NCBI GenBank assembly: GCA_002336105.1
Contig: DDEQ01000039.1
Span: 108,698-172,697, forward strand
Source: Chthonomonas sp. UBA1950
GTDB taxonomy: Bacteria; Armatimonadota; Fimbriimonadia; Fimbriimonadales; Fimbriimonadaceae
Direction: 5' to 3'
Length of the DNA stretch: 64,000 nt
In this document: positions 17,189-25,097 of the stretch, piece by piece
How positions within the stretch are numbered: the first letter of the stretch is position 1
Layout of the letters: each line of letters starts with the position of its first letter
The notes under the pieces: model-generated
The model's input: the letters and a program-made list of their open reading frames with translations, nothing else
Databases searched by the model: none
What the model was told of the DNA's origin: nothing
Position numbers and translations under genes: made by a program

Positions 17189-19963
17189 ATGAATCTCAAG
17201 GAGACGTTACACCTTCCAGACGCAAATGCAACGATCCCGATGAAGGCCAATTTGCCTTCAATGGAGCCTGCAATTCAGGCTATTTGGGACGAGAAGGCGA
17301 TTTACCACGAGATTCAGAAATCGCGTGAAGGCAAGCCGATGTTTGTCCTCCACGATGGTCCACCGTACACAAACTCGCCAATTCACCTTGGAACGGCGAT
17401 GAACAAGATTCTGAAAGACTTCATCGTCAAGAGCAAAACGATGATGGGTTTCCAGTGCCCGTACATCCCTGGTTTCGATAACCACGGTTTGCCGATTGAG
17501 CTTGCGGTGACAAAGAAGCTTAACGAGGCAAAAGTTCAGTACGACAGATCGACCCTCATCAAAGCTTGCCGCGAACACGCTCAACAGTTCATAGATGTCC
17601 AGTCCGAACAGTTTAGAAGACTTGGCGTGCTTGGCCTTTGGGAACTGCCATATAAAACGATGGAGTTCGTGTATGAGGCTCAGCTACTTCGGGTCTTCAA
17701 GAGACTCGTCGAAAACGGACTGATCTACAAGGGTCTTCGGCCTACGCTCTGGAGTCCGACGTCGCGGACCGCGCTTGCCGATACTGAAATCGTTTATCAC
17801 GACCATGTTTCAAAGGCGATCTTTGTTCGGTTTGCCCTGCGTGAAGATCCAAACCGACTGTTTGAACAGTTTCCAAACCTCTATACGATCATTTGGACGA
17901 CGACGCCATGGACGATTCCAGCGAACCTAGCGGTTGCTTATCATCCAGACTTTGAGTATGCAGTTGTAAAAGTGGATGACGCGCATTACGTGCTGTTCGA
18001 GGGTCTAGTTCCGAAGGTTGCCGAGCAACTCGGTTGGAGCAATTACGAGATAGTCGCGAAGTTCGAAGGCGTCAACTTTGAGAAAGCTAGCTTTACTCAC
18101 CCTATCTTTGATCGACCTTCTATCGCGGTGATGGCTGATTACGTCACGACTGAAGACGGTACTGGCGTGGTTCATACTGCACCTAGCCACGGTCGAGAAG
18201 ACTTCATCACTGGGCAGAAATACGGACTGCCAGTTCCTAATACGGTTGATGAAAGAGGCTATCTGACGGCTGAAGCAGGTGAGTTTGCAGGAACGTTCTA
18301 CAAAGACTGCGATAAGGTGATCGTAGAAAGACTCGAAGAGAACGGTTCGTTGCTAAAGTCTTACGACTACTCGCACAGTTATCCGCACGCCGAGCGCGAT
18401 GGCAAACCGGTCATCTTCCGCGCCACAGAACAGTGGTTTATCTCCATTGATCCGCTGCGTCCAAAAATGCTGGAAGAGATTAAGCGAGTTCAGTGGATTC
18501 CAGAATCAGGCTTCAACAGAATCGACTCGATGGTGCGGAATCGACCGGACTGGTGCGTTTCTCGTCAGCGCCCCTGGGGTGTTGGAATTCCCGTTTTCTA
18601 CGCGATGCCCTCTCGAACCCCGTTGCTTGATCCTGAAGTCATCGAGTTCGTTGCTCAAGCCGTAGAGAAGGAAGGCGCAGGAGTTTGGTTCGAGAAGCCA
18701 GCTTCGGCATTCTTGCCGGCCGGATATGCTCACCCCGAAACTGGCGAAACGGAATTCGAGAAAGAGACCGATACGTTGGACGTTTGGTTTGACTCTGGTT
18801 GCTCCTCGATTTGTACGCTCGAAGGCAATGTTCACTCTGAATGGGTAAACCGTTGGCCAGCGGACCTGTATCTTGAAGGTTCCGACCAGCATCGCGGCTG
18901 GTTTAATACTTCTCTTATCATCGGTGTTGGCCTTAACGGACGAGCCCCGTACGATACGGTCTTGACCCATGGTTTCGTTACCGACGAGAAGGGAATAAAG
19001 CAGTCGAAGCGTCTGGGGAATGTCATCGAGCCAATCGATGCTTGCCAGCGCCACGGCGCCGATGTCGTTCGATACTGGGTTGCCAGTGTTGACTATTCTA
19101 ACGACGTTCCATGTAGCGAGAACATCCTGAAGCAGTTTGCTGAAACGTATCGAAACGTTCGTAACGCTCTCAGGTTCCTTATGGGGAACTTGGCTGGTTT
19201 CGATCCTTCGACGCCGGTCGATCTGTTGCCGATCGATGAATGGGTGATTGAGCAAACCGACTTGCTAGTAGCTGATGTTGTCGGAGCTTATGACCGATAC
19301 GAATTCAACTCAGTCATCACAAGCATCCACAACTTCTGCAGGGATCTTTCCGGCTTCTACATGGACGTCATCAAGGACCGAATGTATTGCGATGGAACTG
19401 ATTGGCCGACCCGACTAAGCGGCCAGAAAGCTTGTTTTGAAGTGCTCACTCGGCTGGTCAAACTCGTTGCGCCGGTCCTATCGCACACCGCCGAAGAGAC
19501 TTGGACCAAGCTGCATGAGGTTGTCCCGTCGCTTGGAACACTACAAACGATTCACTCTCAACTTTTCGATACGCCGACGGAGGACAGACTACAGGAGATT
19601 GAGGGCTCACAGCTTCAATTGAAGTTTTCGACGTTGCTTATGGTTCGATCCGGTCTCAATGCCGCGTTCGAAGCTTACAAAGGAACCGACGGAATCAAAG
19701 ATAGTCAGGATGTGGTCGCTACGATCAGCGAAAGTGGTGAAAACTACAAAGTCTTGGCTGGCTTTGAAACAGCAGAGCTTTCTACCCTTCTGAGAGTAAG
19801 TTGGGTGAACCTAATTGAAGGCGAATCTGCGGTGTCATTTGCCCGAAGCGAATTTGAGAAGTGCGAAAGATCGCGTTTACGCCGACCAGACGTGCAGAAA
19901 GTGACCTTCGCAGGCGAGGAAGTTGCACTTAGTGCTCGAGATCGGAGGGCGCTCGGTCTGTGA
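17189..19963 (+). CDS. ileS: Isoleucyl-tRNA synthetase
   Basis: Charges tRNA-Ile. I take ATG 17189 (MNLKETLHLP, 924 residues), because the frame upstream of it has no homology-like sequence. The HIGH region reads NSPIHLGTAMNKILKD (HLGT in place of HIGH), the editing domain contains the usual TTPWTIPANLAVAY block, the tRNA-core motif is DVWFDSGCSS, and the KMSKS loop reads KQSKR at 604-608. The C-terminal zinc knuckle is degenerate: KCERSRLRRPDV keeps only one of the expected four cysteines. There is no T-box in the 225-nt upstream region. lspA overlaps its stop. Confidence 0.96.
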   Translation: MNLKETLHLPDANATIPMKANLPSMEPAIQAIWDEKAIYHEIQKSREGKPMFVLHDGPPYTNSPIHLGTAMNKILKDFIVKSKTMMGFQCPYIPGFDNHGLPIELAVTKKLNEAKVQYDRSTLIKACREHAQQFIDVQSEQFRRLGVLGLWELPYKTMEFVYEAQLLRVFKRLVENGLIYKGLRPTLWSPTSRTALADTEIVYHDHVSKAIFVRFALREDPNRLFEQFPNLYTIIWTTTPWTIPANLAVAYHPDFEYAVVKVDDAHYVLFEGLVPKVAEQLGWSNYEIVAKFEGVNFEKASFTHPIFDRPSIAVMADYVTTEDGTGVVHTAPSHGREDFITGQKYGLPVPNTVDERGYLTAEAGEFAGTFYKDCDKVIVERLEENGSLLKSYDYSHSYPHAERDGKPVIFRATEQWFISIDPLRPKMLEEIKRVQWIPESGFNRIDSMVRNRPDWCVSRQRPWGVGIPVFYAMPSRTPLLDPEVIEFVAQAVEKEGAGVWFEKPASAFLPAGYAHPETGETEFEKETDTLDVWFDSGCSSICTLEGNVHSEWVNRWPADLYLEGSDQHRGWFNTSLIIGVGLNGRAPYDTVLTHGFVTDEKGIKQSKRLGNVIEPIDACQRHGADVVRYWVASVDYSNDVPCSENILKQFAETYRNVRNALRFLMGNLAGFDPSTPVDLLPIDEWVIEQTDLLVADVVGAYDRYEFNSVITSIHNFCRDLSGFYMDVIKDRMYCDGTDWPTRLSGQKACFEVLTRLVKLVAPVLSHTAEETWTKLHEVVPSLGTLQTIHSQLFDTPTEDRLQEIEGSQLQLKFSTLLMVRSGLNAAFEAYKGTDGIKDSQDVVATISESGENYKVLAGFETAELSTLLRVSWVNLIEGESAVSFARSEFEKCERSRLRRPDVQKVTFAGEEVALSARDRRALGL

Positions 19964-20490
19964 GATCAGCCGCGGGCAAACGTGCCCTTTTCTGGGGCAT
20001 GTTTGTCCTCTTCATCCTCATCGACCAAGCCGTCAAGGCTTGGGTGAGAGGCGCATTCCCGGAAGGGGGTTCCTACCACGGGCTTCCTTTTCCTGGTGTT
20101 TTCGAACTCACACTGACCTACAACAAGGGAATTGCCTTTGGGATGTTGGGCGGTTTTGGACCCGCGCTCGCGCCTATCGCCATCGTTATCTCCATTGTCG
20201 CAGCCGTTTACGTTTATCGACACCCAGAGGAAACGCGTTGGAATCACTGCGCTTTTGGGTTGTTAGCGGCGGGTGCGATCGGAAACTTGATTGATCGAGT
20301 TCTGATGGGGCGTGTCACAGACATGCTCTATTTCCGTCTGATCAACTTTCCTGTCTTCAACATCGCGGACTCTTGTATCACGGTCGCGACGATCATGTTG
20401 ATCATCTCTTGGTGGATGGAAGCTGGCAGAGAAAAAAAGACTGATGAATCTTCAGAAGAACTGCCAGAACCAGAAACTGAGGGTGTCTAG
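19960..20490 (+). CDS. lspA: Lipoprotein signal peptidase (signal peptidase II)
   Basis: This inner-membrane aspartyl protease removes signal peptides from prolipoproteins. It has four hydrophobic segments and the two catalytic Asp motifs: D112 in GNLIDRV and D137 in FNIADSCI, plus the conserved TYNKGIAFGML loop. The start is GTG 19960, overlapping the ileS TGA by 4 nt; the ileS-lspA pairing is seen in many bacteria. The charged C-terminal tail (REKKTDESSEELPEPE) is a short extension. A weak stem-loop at 20508-20530 follows. Confidence 0.95.
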   Translation: MRSAAGKRALFWGMFVLFILIDQAVKAWVRGAFPEGGSYHGLPFPGVFELTLTYNKGIAFGMLGGFGPALAPIAIVISIVAAVYVYRHPEETRWNHCAFGLLAAGAIGNLIDRVLMGRVTDMLYFRLINFPVFNIADSCITVATIMLIISWWMEAGREKKTDESSEELPEPETEGV

Positions 20491-20507
20491 TCACAAACTG
20501 ATCGCAA

Positions 20508-20530
20508 TCGGAGCTATTGGGAGGCTCCGA
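20508..20530 (+). terminator. Possible weak terminator hairpin after lspA
   Basis: A 7-bp inverted repeat (20508-20514 with 20524-20530) has a 9-nt loop. No T run follows, so this is only a candidate 3' end for the ileS-lspA transcript. Confidence 0.35.
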
Positions 20531-20540
20531 ATCAGCTAAA

Positions 20541-20570
20541 ACATAGCAAGACCTTGGTGTCCTGCTATGT
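20541..20570 (+). promoter_or_regulatory. Inverted repeat enclosing the uxaC start codon
   Basis: ACATAGCA (20541-20548) and TGCTATGT (20563-20570) are perfect 8-bp arms with a 14-nt spacer. The uxaC ATG (20567-20569) is inside the right arm and a GGTG ribosome-site-like stretch is in the spacer. It could be a repressor operator or an mRNA hairpin hiding the start codon. Confidence 0.5.
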
Positions 20571-21973
20571 CTTTCATAAACGATAGATTCCTGCTGCACA
20601 CAGAGGCGGCCGAGCGACTCTTTGTTGAGTTTGCCAAAAATGAGCCGATCCTCGACTACCACAATCATCTTCCGCCCAATGAAATTGCCGAGAATAGGCG
20701 GTTTGAAAACCTCTCGGATATTTGGATAGCAGGAGACCATTATAAGTGGCGAGCTCTTCGAGCAAACGGCATCTCGGAAGAGTTGATTACGGGCGATGCT
20801 TCGCCAAAATCGAAGTTTTTAGCCTGGGCGGCAACCGTTCCCAAGACGCTTCGAAACCCACTTTATCATTGGACGCATCTTGAGCTTAGTCGCTACTTTG
20901 GCATCAACGAGCTCTTAGATGAGACGAATGCAGATTCTGTATGGGATCGCGCAAACGAGCAATTGACCGACTATCGACTCTCCGTTCACGGAATTCTGGA
21001 GGAGTTCAAAGTAGCGGCATTGTGTACGACCGATGATCCCGCTGATCCTCTGAACTACCACGAACAGATCGCTGCCAGCGACCTAAAGACAAAGGTTTAT
21101 CCGGCATTTCGCCCCGATAAAGCGTTCGGTCTCGCTAATCCAACCGCCTACAATGCTTGGTTGAATAAGTTGGGCGGCACGTCTGGAATCGAGATTAACT
21201 CGGTGAAGGACCTGTTGGATGCCATTGAGAAACGACACAACGACTTCCATGCGATCGGATGTCGGTTGAGTGACCATGGGATGCCCCACTGCTACGCCGA
21301 CTTTCCCACAGAAGCAGAGGCTAACGCAATCTTCACGAAAGTTCGCGGCGGCTTTATTCCCGAGCCTAAGGAGCAAGAACAGTTCGCTTCGTATTTGATG
21401 CTTTTCTTCGGATGCCTTGATGCAGCGAAGGGTTGGACCAAGCAACTGCATATCGGACCCGTTCGAAATGTACGTTCAGCAGCCTTTGAGAAGCTTGGGC
21501 CTGATGTTGGACTTGATAGCATTGGTGATGAACTACAAGTTGAAAATTTGGGCAAATATCTCGACCGACTTGACCGAAACAACGCCCTTCCTAAGACGAT
21601 CGTCTACAACAACAATCCGGTATGGAACTACAGTTTCGCCACGATGGTGGGCAACTTCCAAGACGGATCTGTTCCTGGCAAAATGCAGTTTGGAGCGGGA
21701 TGGTGGTACCTCGACACCAAAGAAGGCATTGAGTGGCAGCTCAACACGTTGTCGAATACGGGCCTGCTTTCTCGCTTCGTCGGCATGCTCACCGACTCGC
21801 GTTCGTTCATGTCATTCACTCGGCACGAGTATTTCCGAAGGGTTCTCTGTAACCTATTAGGCAAAGAAATGGAGCGTGGTGAGTTGCCTAAAGATTTCAG
21901 TTTGATCGGGAATATGGTGCGAGATATTTGCTACCAAAATGCCCATGATTATCTCGGTTTGGAGGTCGCATGA
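20567..21973 (+). CDS. uxaC: Uronate isomerase
   Basis: UxaC interconverts D-glucuronate/D-fructuronate and D-galacturonate/D-tagaturonate, the first step of hexuronate breakdown. The 468-residue protein is full length for the family. It shows the amidohydrolase-fold metal motif DYHNHLPP near residue 28, the SDIWIAGDHYKWRALRANG block and the later RSFMSFTRHEYFRRVLC segment, all highly characteristic. The stop overlaps the start of the SDR gene by 4 nt (ATGA), so the two are translationally coupled. The start codon sits in an inverted repeat. Confidence 0.95.
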   Translation: MSFINDRFLLHTEAAERLFVEFAKNEPILDYHNHLPPNEIAENRRFENLSDIWIAGDHYKWRALRANGISEELITGDASPKSKFLAWAATVPKTLRNPLYHWTHLELSRYFGINELLDETNADSVWDRANEQLTDYRLSVHGILEEFKVAALCTTDDPADPLNYHEQIAASDLKTKVYPAFRPDKAFGLANPTAYNAWLNKLGGTSGIEINSVKDLLDAIEKRHNDFHAIGCRLSDHGMPHCYADFPTEAEANAIFTKVRGGFIPEPKEQEQFASYLMLFFGCLDAAKGWTKQLHIGPVRNVRSAAFEKLGPDVGLDSIGDELQVENLGKYLDRLDRNNALPKTIVYNNNPVWNYSFATMVGNFQDGSVPGKMQFGAGWWYLDTKEGIEWQLNTLSNTGLLSRFVGMLTDSRSFMSFTRHEYFRRVLCNLLGKEMERGELPKDFSLIGNMVRDICYQNAHDYLGLEVA

Positions 21974-22770
21974 GTTTTCAGCTAGATGGTGAAGTTGCGG
22001 TTGTCGTTGGCGGCACCGGTGTTTTAGGTGGGGCGATGGCTCGTGCGCTTGGCGCGGCAGGGGCGACGGTCGCTGTTGTGGGGCGTAGTGAAGAGCGCGG
22101 TATCGCAACAACTGATTCGATTCAGACAGCAGGCGGAAAGGCTATTTTTGTCTCTGCGGACGCTTGCTCACGCGATTCCCTCGAAGCTTGTCGAGACAAG
22201 ATTATCGCTCAGATTGGCACTCCAACGGTTCTCGTAAATGCTGCCGGCGGTAACCGACCCGACGCTACTTTGCCTCCTGGCGCAGACTTTTGCAAACTAC
22301 CTCTGGAGGCTTGGAATGGGGTGTTTGAGCTTAACTTAGTCGGAGGTGCATTACTTCCTTGCCAGGTTTTCGGTGAGTCGATGGTCGCAAATCAGAAGGG
22401 ATCGATCATCAACATAGCTTCGATTGCATCGCTTAAGCCGGTCAGCCGCGTCGTCGCATATTCGGCGGCAAAGGCAGCTGTCGTCAACCTAACCGAGTTC
22501 TTAGCGCGGGAGTGGGCTCCAGTGAACATCCGCGTAAACGCGCTAACCCCCGGTTTCTTTCCTGCTGAGCAAAACCGCGCCCTTCTCCAGAACCCAGATG
22601 GAACACTAACCGAGCGCGGAAACCTGATTATCAACCATACGCCGATGAAGCGATTTGGAGATGCCGATGAACTTGGTGGTGCCATCGTCTGGTTGGCTTC
22701 CAGCGAAGCAAGGTTTGTGACTGGGCAGAACATAGTCGTCGATGGCGGTTTTTCTGTGGTGACCATTTGA
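21970..22770 (+). CDS. SDR oxidoreductase, probable D-mannonate/fructuronate oxidoreductase
   Basis: This 266-residue short-chain dehydrogenase has the NAD(P)-binding GGTGVLGGAMARAL, NAAGGN, and the catalytic S and YSAAK of VVAYSAAKAAVVN. The C-terminus (FVTGQNIVVDGGFSVVTI) is standard. Its place between uxaC and a LarA homolog, with overlaps on both sides, points to reduction of D-fructuronate to D-mannonate, as proposed for SDR proteins in other uronate operons. That assignment is from context; the SDR family call itself is certain. Confidence 0.85.
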   Translation: MSFQLDGEVAVVVGGTGVLGGAMARALGAAGATVAVVGRSEERGIATTDSIQTAGGKAIFVSADACSRDSLEACRDKIIAQIGTPTVLVNAAGGNRPDATLPPGADFCKLPLEAWNGVFELNLVGGALLPCQVFGESMVANQKGSIINIASIASLKPVSRVVAYSAAKAAVVNLTEFLAREWAPVNIRVNALTPGFFPAEQNRALLQNPDGTLTERGNLIINHTPMKRFGDADELGGAIVWLASSEARFVTGQNIVVDGGFSVVTI

Positions 22771-23972
22771 TTTCAGACTTCGAAGTCCAAACGATCATTC
22801 GAGAGTCGCTGGCTTCACTCGAACTAGAAGGGAAGCGGTTACTGATGATCGTTCCAGACGGAACGCGAACAGCGCCGATTGGCCAGTTTTTTAAGCATAT
22901 CCATAGCGAGATCGGTTCGAAAGTGAAGCAACTCGACGTGATGTTCGCACTTGGTACGCATCCGCCGATGACGGATGAGCAGATGCATAACCGCCTTGAG
23001 ATTCAGCCCGGCGAATACCCGGAAGTTGGATTGCTCAACCACGCTTGGCAAGATCCTGATGCTCTGACCACCCTGGGAACGATTCCCGAATCGGAGATTA
23101 GTGAACTGACGGGTGGCTTATTTTCGATGGACGTGGTCGTACGCATCAACAAAGTGGCACTAGCATACGATCAACTTTTGATTGTTGGGCCGGTCTTCCC
23201 GCATGAAGTGGTCGGCTTTTCCGGTGGTTCGAAATATCTGTTTCCTGGAATCAGTGGCCCAGAGGTTCTGAACTTCTTTCACTGGCTCGGGGCGATCATT
23301 ACGAATGCTGAAATCATCGGGACAAAGTCGACACCGGTCCGAAGCGTGATCGAGAAAGCCGCGAGTATGGTCTCGACTCCTTGTCATGCTTTCTGTCTGG
23401 TAGTTTCTGGCGAGGAATTGCACGGGGTCGAATTTGGAAAGAGTGTCGAAGCGTGGTCCCGAGCCGCAGACATCAGCGCAAAGCATCATATCGAGCGTAA
23501 ATCGAAGCCATTCCATACGGTTTTGTCTTGCGCCCCCGAAATGTACGATGAGCTTTGGGTTGGCGGGAAGTGCATGTATAAGCTCGAACCCGTTGTCGCC
23601 GATGGAGGGGAGCTCATCATTTACGCTCCACATATTCACGAGATCTCGATCACTCATGGCGAACATATCGAGCGCATTGGCTATCACGTCAGGGATTACT
23701 TCGTAAAACAATGGGACAAGTTCAAGGATGAGCCTTGGGGAGTTCTTGCGCATTCGACACACGTCCGAGGTGGAGGAACCTACGAAAATGGCGTCGAGAT
23801 TCCAAGAGTACGAGTCACACTTGCCACTGGAATTCCCGAGGAAACTTGTCGAAAAATCAATTTGGGATATCGAGATCCAGCTTCAATCAATCCAGAAGAT
23901 TTCATGAACAAAGAAGAGGAAGGGATTCTATATGTCCCTCATGCCGGCGAAGTCCTATTCCGATTGGGGTAG
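22767..23972 (+). CDS. LarA-family nickel-pincer hydroxyacid racemase/epimerase
   Basis: Starts at TTG 22767, overlapping the SDR stop by 4 nt. The 401-residue protein matches lactate racemase LarA: H65 in ALGTHPPMT, H146 and K156 in PHEVVGFSGGSKYLFPG, and H172 in FFHWLG. The spacings 146-156 and 156-172 are the same 10 and 16 residues as H174, K184 and H200 of Lactobacillus plantarum LarA, where Lys binds the pincer nucleotide and His binds nickel. The catalytic site therefore looks intact. LarA relatives act on several 2-hydroxy acids. In a uronate operon the likely substrate is an aldonate such as D-mannonate/D-gluconate (inference). No larB, larC or larE is in the window. Confidence 0.85.
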   Translation: MISDFEVQTIIRESLASLELEGKRLLMIVPDGTRTAPIGQFFKHIHSEIGSKVKQLDVMFALGTHPPMTDEQMHNRLEIQPGEYPEVGLLNHAWQDPDALTTLGTIPESEISELTGGLFSMDVVVRINKVALAYDQLLIVGPVFPHEVVGFSGGSKYLFPGISGPEVLNFFHWLGAIITNAEIIGTKSTPVRSVIEKAASMVSTPCHAFCLVVSGEELHGVEFGKSVEAWSRAADISAKHHIERKSKPFHTVLSCAPEMYDELWVGGKCMYKLEPVVADGGELIIYAPHIHEISITHGEHIERIGYHVRDYFVKQWDKFKDEPWGVLAHSTHVRGGGTYENGVEIPRVRVTLATGIPEETCRKINLGYRDPASINPEDFMNKEEEGILYVPHAGEVLFRLG

Positions 23973-24611
23973 CGATTTCGTCGCGTCTTCGGCGTGCTTT
24001 TTCGGAATCCAGAGCAGCCTTGCCTGACGTTTCTTTGTCTTCGGGCGAGCTGCACCATCACACGTCGCGAAGATCAGCGCGTCTCCATGGCGGTTTTCTT
24101 TTGAAAGGTTTTCTTGAGTTCCAGCGGTACCTTCTAGCGTTCCAACGCCTTCAAAGAACGAAACCGTTTCGGATGGCTTTTCGATTTCTTCATTTGTTTG
24201 GCTTGCAATCCCCGAGTTAATCAGATAGCCAGCTGGACTTTTTGCAGCGGGGCATTTGGTGTTCAACGTCTGCGAATATCCGGCAAGAGCGGTCGTCCAA
24301 CCTTCTGCGGCAGGAAATCGACCATCAGAATCTTGGGCATACATGAGGCATGCCGTAGATATTGTGCGGACTCGTGCCCAGCATGTTGGCAGTGAGTTTG
24401 ATTCGCTTGCCTTCATCAAAGGTTCGACCGCAAATGAGGAGCAGAAGAGAATCGCCGGAATGAGACCAGCTAGCCCGGCATGCTTTCGCATGAGTACATG
24501 ACCAGACTCTCGCCGAGTCTTCATCGACTCTCCCATTGACCGAATGACGAAGAGCAAACTGACCGCCGATGCAACCCAGAGAACGATCTTGATGGTTGTC
24601 TCGGAGAGCAT
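23955..24611 (-). CDS. Membrane protein with DUF1559/pseudopilin-like exported domain
   Basis: This 218-residue protein has hydrophobic segments at about 7-24 and 45-62. The exported part resembles the globular half of DUF1559-type prepilin proteins (CWARVRTISTACLMYAQDSDGRFP-like block, then W...AL..YS, CPAAKSP). It lacks a type IV prepilin cleavage leader, so it may be a membrane-anchored derivative of that family. Its 3' end overlaps the end of the LarA gene by 18 nt, tail to tail. A TAACCT box on the minus strand (24619-24624) lies 7 nt upstream of the ATG. The function is unknown. Confidence 0.6.
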   Translation of the reverse strand: MLSETTIKIVLWVASAVSLLFVIRSMGESMKTRRESGHVLMRKHAGLAGLIPAILFCSSFAVEPLMKASESNSLPTCWARVRTISTACLMYAQDSDGRFPAAEGWTTALAGYSQTLNTKCPAAKSPAGYLINSGIASQTNEEIEKPSETVSFFEGVGTLEGTAGTQENLSKENRHGDALIFATCDGAARPKTKKRQARLLWIPKKHAEDATKSLPQSE

Positions 24612-24679
24612 CTGATAAAGGTTACCGCGACCATTTTATGTTCCCTCTAGAAGAAAAACAAAATTTGGGATCATTTTTG

Positions 24680-24720
24680 ACGACAGTTGTCGTATGATAG
24701 TTGACGACAGGCGTCGTCAA
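24680..24720. promoter_or_regulatory. Twin BlaI-type operators
   Basis: Two dyads precede the blaI-like start: ACGACAgtTGTCGT (24680-24693) and TTGACGACaggcGTCGTCAA (24701-24720). Both contain the GACGAC/GTCGTC half-site, resembling the TACANNTGTA-type operators of BlaI/MecI. A TATGAT box (24693-24698) sits between them. They likely mediate autorepression and could also touch the divergent gene at 24611. Confidence 0.75.
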
Positions 24721-24722
24721 CT

Positions 24723-25097
24723 ATGGAAACATCAATCGGCTCATCTGAATTACGGCTTCTTCGCTATATTGCTGAGAACGGCCCGATCACCGTTCGCGCA
24801 GCCCACGAAGGGTACGGGGAACCTCTGGGGCTTGTACGAACAACCACTCAGCAGATGATGGAGCGTCTCCGAAAGAAAGGGCTCCTTGTCCGAACAGATA
24901 GTTCGGACGGCTTTCTCTATATCGCAACGGAAAAGCCCGACGCAGTTGAGAGATCGGCCATTCATACCTTTGTTAACCAAGCTTTGGGCGGGTCGTTGAC
25001 TCCGCTCGTGAGCTATTTGGTAGAGCAACAGAAGTTATCTGAGGCGGACCAGAAGGAACTAGCCGAGTTGCTGGAGCAGCTGAGAGGTAACGAATGA
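24723..25097 (+). CDS. BlaI/MecI-family winged-helix repressor
   Basis: This 124-residue protein has an N-terminal winged helix (ELRLLRYIAENGPITVRAAHE, then TTTQQMMERLRKKGLLVR, the recognition and wing regions) and a helical C-terminal dimerisation tail, as in BlaI, MecI and CopY. Such repressors are inactivated by cleavage when their membrane protease partner senses a signal. Its ATG lies 2 nt after a perfect dyad operator, and its stop overlaps the BlaR-like start by 4 nt (ATGA), the classical pair arrangement. Confidence 0.9.
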   Translation: METSIGSSELRLLRYIAENGPITVRAAHEGYGEPLGLVRTTTQQMMERLRKKGLLVRTDSSDGFLYIATEKPDAVERSAIHTFVNQALGGSLTPLVSYLVEQQKLSEADQKELAELLEQLRGNE

